Shown here piece after piece: positions 48,946-56,787 of a stretch of 64,000 bases of DNA; within the stretch, counting starts at the first letter, position 1, and each line of letters starts with the position of its first letter. Below the pieces are notes generated by a model. The model searched no databases and was not told where the DNA came from. It saw only the letters and a program-made list of their open reading frames with translations. The stretch spans positions 1 through 64,000 of the forward strand of contig CAZBUK010000008.1 of the NCBI GenBank assembly GCA_964495085.1, written 5' to 3'. Origin of the DNA: CAZBUK01 sp964495085. GTDB lineage: Bacteria > Bacteroidota > Ignavibacteria > T3Sed10-11. The position numbers and the translations under genes are program-made.

Positions 48946-50163
48946 ATGAGACACATAGCGAACAGATCAGTAGTTCTGTTATTTATCATCGGACTGGTTC
49001 AAATGTCCCTCCCTGAATCGAGCAATGCGATGGATTATTTTGATAGTTCTTCGAAACGATTCACGGTTAGCTTTTTCGGCGGCGCGACTATTGCGAACCG
49101 GGGAGGCAGATGGATGACGCTGGGGGGTGTCTTTGATGTCAATGCCGGGTATAATCCTCTCTACGGAACGAGCGTATCATATACAATCACGCAGCCATTC
49201 AGTGTGGAGCTCGGCGTCTTCGGGGGCAGCTTTCAGAAGGAAACCGATCCCGATCGGTTTCATAATCAGTATTTTATGTTCACGGGAAAAGGAGTCGTTC
49301 ATCTGAATGACGTACTGCAGACGTACCGGTTGATTGAGCATGTTAATCCGTACATTTCGCTGGGATTCGGGCGGATGATGAATCAGATCACCGATCGCGA
49401 AGGTCCGGATACGGATTTTACGGTTTCCGTCTTCACTGCGGCGCTCGGATTCAATTATTACGTTACCAGTTTCGTCGATTTCTTTGCCTCGTACGAATAC
49501 TTCGTGGCGAACACGGATATAATCGACGCCAAGCCGGGACGCTTCAACAGGGACACGTGGGGATCTCTGCTTTTCGGCGTTAGGTTCAATATCGGTAAGA
49601 TGGGAAGCAGGCATATCGCGTGGCAGCCGCGCACCGGCCGGATGGAAGCGGTGATTGTCAGCCAGCAGGAATCGTACACGGAGCTTCAGACGAAATACGT
49701 TTCGCTCGAGAAGAACAACGAGATACTCGAACAGAAGCTGTCGCGTCTCGAAAACAACCTCGATTACTACCGCGAGATCGCCGAACGCATCGAGTACAAG
49801 CTTGATAACAGGATAACCGGCGATACTACCTTCTCGATAGATTACGATATTCTCTTCGGATTCGATTCATCGACGCTCGAACGGCAGGCACATATCATTC
49901 TCGACAGCATTGTCAGAAGCATGCAGCATAATCCGCAGAAAAATCTCGTGATCGCGGGACATACGGATTCCATCGGCTCGCATTCGTACAATCTCGGACT
50001 CTCGGTCCGGCGTGCGCATGCAGTGAAGAACTATCTCGTGAGCAAGGGTATCGATTCGGGACGAATCGAGGCCCGCGGCGTCGGCTCCGGCGAACCGGTC
50101 GCCCCGAACACCGATCCGACCGGAAGACAACGGAACAGGAGGGTTGAATTCGTACTCCAGTAA
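48946..50163 (+). CDS. OmpA-family outer-membrane protein
   Basis: A 405-aa envelope protein: signal peptide (1-29, ending SSNAM), N-terminal beta-barrel-like domain (about 35-215), a coiled coil (about 240-275, ELQTKYVSLEKNNEILEQKL) and a C-terminal OmpA peptidoglycan-binding domain (about 295-404; LFGFDSSTLERQAH, IAGHTDSIGSHSYNLGLSVRRAHAV, GSGEPVAPNTDPTGRQRNRRVEF). It should anchor the outer membrane to the cell wall. GAGGA stands before the ATG. A strong bidirectional terminator follows seven bases after the stop. Confidence 0.95.
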   Translation: MRHIANRSVVLLFIIGLVQMSLPESSNAMDYFDSSSKRFTVSFFGGATIANRGGRWMTLGGVFDVNAGYNPLYGTSVSYTITQPFSVELGVFGGSFQKETDPDRFHNQYFMFTGKGVVHLNDVLQTYRLIEHVNPYISLGFGRMMNQITDREGPDTDFTVSVFTAALGFNYYVTSFVDFFASYEYFVANTDIIDAKPGRFNRDTWGSLLFGVRFNIGKMGSRHIAWQPRTGRMEAVIVSQQESYTELQTKYVSLEKNNEILEQKLSRLENNLDYYREIAERIEYKLDNRITGDTTFSIDYDILFGFDSSTLERQAHIILDSIVRSMQHNPQKNLVIAGHTDSIGSHSYNLGLSVRRAHAVKNYLVSKGIDSGRIEARGVGSGEPVAPNTDPTGRQRNRRVEFVLQ

Positions 50164-50169
50164 TAACGA

Positions 50170-50201
50170 AAAAAGGCCGCAGGTCACCCTGCGGCCTTTT
50201 T
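50170..50201. terminator. Bidirectional terminator between convergent genes
   Basis: A 14-bp stem AAAAAGGCCGCAGG/CCTGCGGCCTTTTT with a 4-base loop, placed between the OmpA-family gene (plus) and the 93-aa gene (minus). T runs are present in both readings. Confidence 0.95.
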
Positions 50202-50213
50202 GTTACCGGTCGG

Positions 50214-50495
50214 CTACACGCGTTTTATCTCGTTTTCATACTCGGGGAAATACGATGATATCTTCGAAAGGTTGAATCTGTGCAATATCATCTCCTTCGG
50301 CTCCCTCTGGAGAAGGAATTTGAACGACCTAACGAGCAGATCTTCCGGTTTCTCCGTTCCTCCCGTCAGTTTCCTGTAGTATGCGTCATCAATCTCTACG
50401 ATATGTTCGGTACTACTCCCCTCATCCCGAATGGTAATTTTGAAAACGCTCCGCTGCCCGGTCGCGGAAACCGGTTGAACGACTATTTCCGGCAT
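50214..50495 (-). CDS. Conserved hypothetical small protein
   Basis: A 93-aa soluble protein of unknown function. The first half is predicted beta (IVVQPVSATGQRSVFKITI, HIVEIDDAYYRKL), the second half helical (PEDLLVRSFKFLLQREP) and ends with a FNLSKISSYFPEYENEIK block of a kind I have seen in hypothetical proteins of several phyla. No cysteines or signal peptide. The ATG at 50495 has a good GGAAGGAAG upstream, and the gene ends at a strong terminator, which supports it as real. It follows the TM2-like gene by 33 bases on the same strand and may share its transcript. Confidence 0.75.
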   Translation of the reverse strand: MPEIVVQPVSATGQRSVFKITIRDEGSSTEHIVEIDDAYYRKLTGGTEKPEDLLVRSFKFLLQREPKEMILHRFNLSKISSYFPEYENEIKRV

Positions 50496-50528
50496 AGACT
50501 TCCTTCCTTTCCGTATCTTCCTGAAAAA

Positions 50529-50798
50529 TCATCCTTTCGGCGAGGATCCGGCATTGATGCGCTCCGCCGATTTATAGGCGTCGACGATGGCATAAATCCA
50601 GACGATAAAAAATGTAACATAACCAACCAGGATCGACGTCAAGCCGATATTTACCAGCTGAATTAAAAAAAGAAGTATTCCCTTGCCGATCATTCCGTTA
50701 TAGATATGTCCCAAACCGGTTATGAAGAAGCTCAGAACTGCTGCGACTCCCGGATTTTTCATAGGTAAGCGGTGCTCCGTATGCCTGTAACGTTGCAT
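50529..50798 (-). CDS. TM2-like small membrane protein
   Basis: An 89-aa protein with two hydrophobic segments, LSFFITGLGHIYNG (about 23-36) running into GILLFLIQLVNIGLTSILVG and YVTFFIVWIYAIVDAY (about 59-75). The GLGHIYNG...KG pattern with a closing VDAYKSA is that of TM2-type membrane proteins, whose role is unknown. The ATG at 50798 has GGGAG ten bases upstream; ATG 50762 (MKNPG) is an alternative that places the hydrophobic part closer to the N terminus. Confidence 0.75.
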   Translation of the reverse strand: MQRYRHTEHRLPMKNPGVAAVLSFFITGLGHIYNGMIGKGILLFLIQLVNIGLTSILVGYVTFFIVWIYAIVDAYKSAERINAGSSPKG

Positions 50799-51464
50799 GC
50801 GGCTCTATCTCCCGACGGCTCCGAATCCGGGGGATAAACCGCGATATATATTACATATTTATTCATCTAATTGCGAATCGAAAAGAAAATTCGACCGATC
50901 GCAATACGCAAAAAATCGATTCGGTGACATCGGAGGCACACATATAACGCCGGATTATTTCGTGATTTTCCAAAACATAGATACAAACCGGAGGACTTAA
51001 CCGGCTGTTTCCGGTCCGGACGGATATACCGATATATTCCTGCGCGGAGGCTCGGCTTCCCATACAATTCAACTTCGCCTTCCTGCATCCTGAATCGGCT
51101 ACCGGCCTGAAGCTGCGGACTGCGCATGAATCCCCTGCTTATTGCATGTAAACCACCATTCGATTATTATAAGCAATATCCGAGCGGACGTTCGATCCCG
51201 GCATGCTCCGGTGATTTCGTTGCGCCGATGCTTTTTCCAATAGAAGCATAATACCCGGATGCTTCATAGTATTCGGCAGTTACTCTCCTCATCGATCGGC
51301 AGCATTTCATCTTCAAGGTTTCTCGTACATCCCGGAGAAACTACGATTTTTGTACCGACAAGGTGGGGGAATAAACGGACGATTTGCCGCTCTGCGGGTC
51401 GATTTGGGTATTCGGATCGGCATCGCCATCCAGACGACGCACATGAAAAGGACCGGAATATCCT
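50799..51464. other. Non-coding stretch upstream of the Kef-type antiporters
   Basis: About 665 bases with no supported gene; short frames on both strands show no recognisable features. It must hold the minus-strand promoter of the TM2-like gene and the plus-strand promoter of the antiporters. I looked for a c-di-AMP (ydaO-type) riboswitch, since such elements control potassium transporters, but could not make out its conserved core. Confidence 0.35.
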
Positions 51465-53441
51465 TTGAGCGATTTATCCATTGTTAAAGACGTTCTGATC
51501 ATCCTGACTATTTCGATTCCGATCGTCTTTATTTTTCAGAAAATTAAAATTCCATCGATCGTCGGTTTTCTCATCGCGGGTATACTGGTCGGTCCCCATG
51601 GACTGCGCCTGATCACCGACGATGCGGCGATACAGATGCTCGCGAATTTCGGTGTGATCCTCCTGCTCTTTACCATCGGCGTCGAGCTCTCCATTCAGCA
51701 ATTCCTGCAGATGAAAAGAACCCTCCTGATCGCGGGAAGCTTTCAGGTGGTCGTCACCATACTCATATTTACGCTGGCGTCATACCTCCTCGGCTTGCCG
51801 CTCAACCAGAGCCTTTTTCTCGGTATGCTCGGAAGCCATTCAAGCACTGCGGTAATACTGAAGATTCTCTCCGATAAGAACGAGGTCGATTCTCTGCACG
51901 GCCGGATTACCACCGGCATGACGGTATTTCAGGATCTGGCAAGCGTTCCGATGATCCTTCTTCTCCCCGTTCTCTCGGCGACGACCGTAGAAATCACGCC
52001 AACGGAAATTATCCTGCAATTGCTCCTCTCATTCGGTGCGGTGGCTGCGGTGGTTGTGCTCGCGCGATTCCTTATGCCGCGCATCGTATATTATCTTGCG
52101 TCGGTACGGATCCGCGAGGCGTTCACCATCGGCATCCTGACGCTCATACTCGGCACGGCCTACGTCACGAGCATGGCGGGATTGTCCCTTGCGCTCGGAG
52201 CTTTCATCACGGGACTCGTTCTCTCCGAATCGGAATTTAACAGACAGGTATTCGCCGATGTTATACCTCTGCGCGACGCGTTTAACAGTATTTTCTTCGT
52301 CTCGATCGGTCTTCTTCTCGACACCGGTCTCGTTTTCGAAAATATCTTTTTTTTTCTTCTGATCGTCTGCGGAATCGTCGCCGTCAAATCCGTCGTCGTC
52401 ATCGTGATTATCATGGCGATGAAATTTCCGTTTAAAATCGCTCTGCTGACGGGCTTGGGCCTGGCGCAGATCGGAGAGTTCGCATTCGTCCTGGCCGTTG
52501 TGGGGATGGATTATGAGATTATCAGCCCCGAACTTCACAGCGGGTTTTTGGCCTCTTCAATAGCGACGATGCTGCTGATCCCCCTGCTGATGCAGATCGT
52601 GCCTCCATTCTTCGACAGGATATTTTCGAATGTCTTCAGGAAACCCGCCGAACTTACGCCTCCGGTTCTTACCTCTGTGAGACATCACGTGATAATCGTC
52701 GGCTACGGATTGAACGGTCAAAATCTCTCCCGGGTTCTGAGAGAGACCGGGATACCATATCTCATCGTTGATATGAATCCCGATATCGTCCGGAAACTGC
52801 GGGATAAGGGCGAGTATGTGATATTCGGCGATGTGTGTAAAACGGAGATACTCGAGCAGGCGAGCGTAGAGACCGCACAGTGTATCGTGTTTGCGATGGC
52901 CGATCACCAATCGACTCGTCTCGGACTGATACTCGCTCGCAGGATGAACCCGTCGATATATTCCGTCGTCCGCCTCCGGAACCTGAGGGAGATAGACGAC
53001 TTCATATTACTCGGTGCGAATGAAATCATTCCTGAGGAGTTCGAAACGTCCCTGCACATTTTCAGCAAGGTTTTGGAGAGTTACCATATACCCCTGAACA
53101 TAATTTTAAAACAGATTTCCATCGTCCGTGCCGAGTCGTACCGGATGCTGCGGAAAGAAGGCATGGTGACGTCCCAGTTCGCGAGGCTCGGCGAGATACT
53201 TGCCGCAGGCATTACCGAAACCTACTATGTCGAGGATGGTAATCCGCACATTGGCACAACGCTTGCCGCTGTCAACCTGCGTGCACGGACGGGAGCGACG
53301 ATCATTGCAGTGGTACGAAACGGCAAAGCGATTCCGAATCCGTCACCGGGTGAAACCGTAACCGCGCATGATACCTATGTCGTGGTCGGCGATCATAAAT
53401 CGGTCGATCGCGCGATTCAAGTTCTCAACGGGGAAACATGA
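51465..53441 (+). CDS. Kef-type monovalent cation:proton antiporter with RCK domain (first paralog)
   Basis: A 658-aa CPA2-family inner-membrane protein. About 12 membrane helices fill residues 1-390, then an RCK N domain (about 405-525; HVIIVGYGLNGQNLSRVL, VIFGDVCKTEIL) and an RCK C domain (about 560-655). It should move K+ or Na+ against protons under nucleotide control. The usual LSLSSTAIVL signature of the family reads GSHSSTAVIL at 123-132, with His in place of the central Leu, while the downstream paralog keeps the consensus. The FQDLASVPM motif follows. The start codon is TTG at 51465, with AGGACCGGA upstream; no ATG lies in frame near it. The second copy begins 103 bases after the stop. 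Confidence 0.93.
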   Translation: MSDLSIVKDVLIILTISIPIVFIFQKIKIPSIVGFLIAGILVGPHGLRLITDDAAIQMLANFGVILLLFTIGVELSIQQFLQMKRTLLIAGSFQVVVTILIFTLASYLLGLPLNQSLFLGMLGSHSSTAVILKILSDKNEVDSLHGRITTGMTVFQDLASVPMILLLPVLSATTVEITPTEIILQLLLSFGAVAAVVVLARFLMPRIVYYLASVRIREAFTIGILTLILGTAYVTSMAGLSLALGAFITGLVLSESEFNRQVFADVIPLRDAFNSIFFVSIGLLLDTGLVFENIFFFLLIVCGIVAVKSVVVIVIIMAMKFPFKIALLTGLGLAQIGEFAFVLAVVGMDYEIISPELHSGFLASSIATMLLIPLLMQIVPPFFDRIFSNVFRKPAELTPPVLTSVRHHVIIVGYGLNGQNLSRVLRETGIPYLIVDMNPDIVRKLRDKGEYVIFGDVCKTEILEQASVETAQCIVFAMADHQSTRLGLILARRMNPSIYSVVRLRNLREIDDFILLGANEIIPEEFETSLHIFSKVLESYHIPLNIILKQISIVRAESYRMLRKEGMVTSQFARLGEILAAGITETYYVEDGNPHIGTTLAAVNLRARTGATIIAVVRNGKAIPNPSPGETVTAHDTYVVVGDHKSVDRAIQVLNGET

Positions 53442-53544
53442 CCGGTCGACGTTGCCGGAATAGCGGTTGCACTTCACCGGTCATAATTGTAATATATAGC
53501 TGTATTATACCGATTTCCTAACTTTTAAGTCTTCCAGGTGAAAC

Positions 53545-55530
53545 TTGCAGGACTATCCTATCATACGGGATGTGGTTATCATCCTTCTCGTCTCCATCCC
53601 CATCGTATTCGTATTCAACAAGTTTAGGATCCCGAGCATCGTCGGTTTCCTTATCGCGGGAATCATCATCGGGCCGCATGGCTTCAAACTGATCACCGAG
53701 ATCGGTCAGATCGAGATCATGGCGGAAATCGGGGTTATCATGCTCCTTTTTACCATCGGCCTCGAGATATCGATCCAGCGCCTCATGCAGATGAGACGGA
53801 TGCTCATCCTCGCCGGCGGTCTGCAGGTCTCTCTTACGATTCTGATCACCGCGGTGATCTTGTTCCTCTTCGGCATACCTCTGAACCAGAGCATCTTTTA
53901 CGGCATGCTGTTGAGCCTCTCGAGCACCGCGATCGTTCTGAAATTGCTCTCTGACCGGAACGAGCTCGAGGCGCCGCACGGACGAATCGCGCTCGGCATC
54001 CTGATCTTTCAGGATCTGGCGATCGTTCCGATGATAATCCTCGTGCCGATACTGGCGACAGCAGATGTGCTCGATGTTTCGACTATTTCCCTGCAGATAC
54101 TTCTCTCATTCGGCGCGGTTGCGGTCGTTATCGTTCTCGCGCGGTACTTCATCCCCAAGATCATATACCAGCTTGCAAAGCTGAGAATCCGGGAAGCATT
54201 CACGATAGGAACGCTCCTCCTGATCCTTGGAACGGCATATCTGACCGAATCGGCAGGACTCTCTCTCGCGCTCGGCGCGTTCATCGCCGGACTCATGATA
54301 TCGGAATCCGAATTCAGCCATCAGGTTTTCGCGGATATCATTCCTCTCAAAGATGCATTCAACAGCATTTTCTTCGTTTCAATAGGACTTCTGCTCAACC
54401 TTCAGTTGGTGCTCGACTTTCCCCTCTACGTGTTCGCACTCGTATCCGGCATCGTGATCATCAAATGCACGATCGTTACGCTTCTGGTACTGTTCATGAA
54501 ATACCCAACCCGTACCGCGCTGATCACAGGATTGAGCCTCGCGCAGATCGGTGAGTTCTCGTTCGTGCTCGCATCGGTCGGCATAACCCACGACCTGTTC
54601 TCCCAGGAATTCTATCATGCATTCCTCGCATCGTCAATCTTCACGATGCTGTTGACACCCCTCTTCATCGAAATCGCTCCGCATCTTGCCGCCGGACTGG
54701 GCGGAATCCGGATTGGATCCGGACCGGGGATCGACACGGGCGAGAAGAAAATGAAACATCATGTCATCGTCGTCGGCTACGGCCTGAACGGACAGAACCT
54801 GACGAGGGTGCTGAAGGAAACCGGTATTCCCTACGTCATTATAGAGCTGAACCCGGAGACGGTCAACAGGCTCACCGAAAAAAAGGAGAACGTCATTTTC
54901 GGCGACGTGACAAAAAGTGAAATTCTTCGGCAGGCGTTCATCGAAACCGCACAGTGCATCGTGTTTGCAATTTCGGATCCGCGCGCCATGGTCTTGGGTA
55001 TCCGGGTCGCGGATCAACTCAACAGCACGGTCTACACGATCGCACGAGCTCGAAATACGAAGGATATCGACGAGCTGAAAAGAAACGGCGCCGATGTCGT
55101 CATTCCCGAGGAATTCGAGACATCCTTGCAAATATTCAGCAAGGTGCTCGAAAATTACCATATCCCCATCAATGTCATTATGAAGCAGGTAGCGATCCTT
55201 CGGGGAGAATCGTATCAAATGATGGTCAGAGAAGGGACACACATCGATTCTTTAACCCATATCGACGAGATCCTTGCGGCCGGAATTACCGAGACGTATT
55301 ATTTTGAGGAGACCAACCCGCACGTCGGCAGATCCATCGGCGACCTGAACCTGCGCGCTGAGTCGGGAGCGACCATCATCGCAATTGTGCGCAACGGCAA
55401 AACCATAACCAGCCCGGTTCCCACCGAGATCTTTCAGTCTCATGATACCTGCGTGCTGGTCGGAGATCATAAATCAGTCGACAAAGCGATCCAACTGCTC
55501 GATGGAATGGAGATCGGACGACCAGACTGA
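53545..55530 (+). CDS. Kef-type monovalent cation:proton antiporter with RCK domain (second paralog)
   Basis: A 661-aa CPA2 antiporter collinear with the gene before it: membrane domain (1-390) with canonical LSLSSTAIVLKLLSD (123-137) and FQDLAIVPMI, a Gly-rich linker (about 382-400), RCK N (about 407-525, HVIVVGYGLNGQNLTRVL, VIFGDVTKSEIL) and RCK C (about 560-655, GRSIGDLNLRAESGATIIAI). The two proteins match almost end to end and arose by tandem duplication. The start is TTG at 53545 with AGGTG five bases upstream. It may form a heteromer with the first paralog, which is inference. Confidence 0.94.
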   Translation: MQDYPIIRDVVIILLVSIPIVFVFNKFRIPSIVGFLIAGIIIGPHGFKLITEIGQIEIMAEIGVIMLLFTIGLEISIQRLMQMRRMLILAGGLQVSLTILITAVILFLFGIPLNQSIFYGMLLSLSSTAIVLKLLSDRNELEAPHGRIALGILIFQDLAIVPMIILVPILATADVLDVSTISLQILLSFGAVAVVIVLARYFIPKIIYQLAKLRIREAFTIGTLLLILGTAYLTESAGLSLALGAFIAGLMISESEFSHQVFADIIPLKDAFNSIFFVSIGLLLNLQLVLDFPLYVFALVSGIVIIKCTIVTLLVLFMKYPTRTALITGLSLAQIGEFSFVLASVGITHDLFSQEFYHAFLASSIFTMLLTPLFIEIAPHLAAGLGGIRIGSGPGIDTGEKKMKHHVIVVGYGLNGQNLTRVLKETGIPYVIIELNPETVNRLTEKKENVIFGDVTKSEILRQAFIETAQCIVFAISDPRAMVLGIRVADQLNSTVYTIARARNTKDIDELKRNGADVVIPEEFETSLQIFSKVLENYHIPINVIMKQVAILRGESYQMMVREGTHIDSLTHIDEILAAGITETYYFEETNPHVGRSIGDLNLRAESGATIIAIVRNGKTITSPVPTEIFQSHDTCVLVGDHKSVDKAIQLLDGMEIGRPD

Positions 55531-55639
55531 CCTCCCTTTCAGTGTTATGAGCGGATAAGCGCAACGGTGGTAAGCCGCTTCGGAGACAACGCGGATTTCT
55601 GAACGAACATAATTCGGAATACCTGAATCTGAAAGACTT

Positions 55640-55996
55640 ATGCACGAAATGTCGGTTGCCCAGAATATCATCGAGATTATCGAACAGCATCTACCGCCGC
55701 CCGGGACGGCCCGGGTCAGCAAGGTAAATCTCCGGCTGGGACGCATGTCCGGCATCGTGGCGGACTCGCTCGAGTTTTGTTTTGAGGCGATCACCCGGGA
55801 TACGGCGCTCGGCGAGTCAAAACTTGAAATGGAATTTACGCCCCTCGTCATTCGTTGCCATGTATGCGGCCGGGAATCGGAAATCCAGGAGCCTTACTTT
55901 ATATGTCCGGAGTGCTCGTCGACTCAGGTCGACATCGTCTCCGGAACCGAACTCCAGGTCGTCGGAATAGAAATCGAAGAACTTAATCCGGGATAA
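55640..55996 (+). CDS. hypA: Hydrogenase maturation nickel metallochaperone HypA
   Basis: A 118-aa nickel chaperone that delivers Ni to NiFe hydrogenase with HypB. The N-terminal MHEMSVAQNIIEIIE supplies the nickel-binding His2, and two zinc pairs, CHVCG (about 74-78) and CPEC (about 91-94), form the structural site. It starts the hypA-B-F-C-D-E run on the plus strand, two bases before hypB. Confidence 0.95.
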   Translation: MHEMSVAQNIIEIIEQHLPPPGTARVSKVNLRLGRMSGIVADSLEFCFEAITRDTALGESKLEMEFTPLVIRCHVCGRESEIQEPYFICPECSSTQVDIVSGTELQVVGIEIEELNPG

Positions 55997-55998
55997 GT

Positions 55999-56649
55999 AT
56001 GGGTATCATCACAATCGAACGCAAGGTCCTTGAGAAGAACGAACATTTCGCGGAGAAGAACAGATCGCTGTTCGCGCAACATGGACTCTTCGTCATTAAT
56101 ATTGTCAGCTCGCCGGGTTCCGGTAAGACGTCCCTCCTCGAGCGCACCATCGAAACTTTGAAAGGAAGAATACGGATATCCGTTGTCGAAGGAGACGTCC
56201 AGACCGACCTGGACGCTCAACGCATATCGTCTCTGGATATTCCCGCCGTACAGATCGTCACGAACGGAGGCTGTCATCTCGAAGCCCGTCTTGTACAGGA
56301 CGCGGTATCGCAGCTCGATCTCGAGAATACCGATCTGCTCATTATCGAAAACGTAGGAAATCTCGTCTGCCCCGCGAACTACGACCTGGGCGAAGCCCAT
56401 AAGGTGGTAGTGCTCAGTACGACCGAAGGAGACGACAAACCCCTGAAATATCCCAACATGTTCCGGAACGCATCGGTACTGGTGATCAATAAAACCGATC
56501 TGCTGCCGTATCTCAACTGCGATATCGACACGTTGCGGAGCAATGCGCTGAAGATCAACCCGGGGCTGACGATTTTTGAAACGTCATGCACCACGGGAGA
56601 CGGTATTTCCGCGTGGAGTGAATGGCTCGCGGGGAAAATACAAAAATGA
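55999..56649 (+). CDS. hypB: Hydrogenase maturation GTPase HypB
   Basis: A 216-aa SIMIBI-class GTPase driving nickel insertion. Features: P-loop SSPGSGKTSLLE (about 36-47), VVEGDVQTDLDAQRI, the metal motif GGCHLEA, IENVGNLVCP and NKTDLLPY. The His-rich N-terminal nickel store present in some HypB proteins is absent. It begins two bases after hypA, and its stop overlaps the ATG of a 36-codon frame. Confidence 0.96.
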   Translation: MGIITIERKVLEKNEHFAEKNRSLFAQHGLFVINIVSSPGSGKTSLLERTIETLKGRIRISVVEGDVQTDLDAQRISSLDIPAVQIVTNGGCHLEARLVQDAVSQLDLENTDLLIIENVGNLVCPANYDLGEAHKVVVLSTTEGDDKPLKYPNMFRNASVLVINKTDLLPYLNCDIDTLRSNALKINPGLTIFETSCTTGDGISAWSEWLAGKIQK

Positions 56650-56756
56650 CGCCGTTATTCCGGAACGGTCCCACATTTTCGCTCGTCGACGAAACATGGA
56701 TTCAGGGCGATCCCGCTTCAGACCGGATAAGGACGCGTCCGCTCAATAGTATCTAA
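56646..56756 (+). CDS. Possible 36-aa protein coupled to hypB
   Basis: A frame beginning MTPLFRNGPTFSLVDETWIQ overlaps the hypB stop by ATGA, a common coupling arrangement, and ends 31 bases before hypF. It has no recognised motif. It may be chance or a remnant of a longer gene. Confidence is low. Confidence 0.25.
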   Translation: MTPLFRNGPTFSLVDETWIQGDPASDRIRTRPLNSI

Positions 56757-56787
56757 TTCCGATCTTCACCTATAAACGGCTTTCCCG

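Noticed and set aside
50799..51464. c-di-AMP riboswitch upstream of the potassium/proton antiporters
   Set aside because: Sought because of the gene context, but no conserved core or convincing multi-stem fold could be recognised by eye; a covariance-model search would decide.
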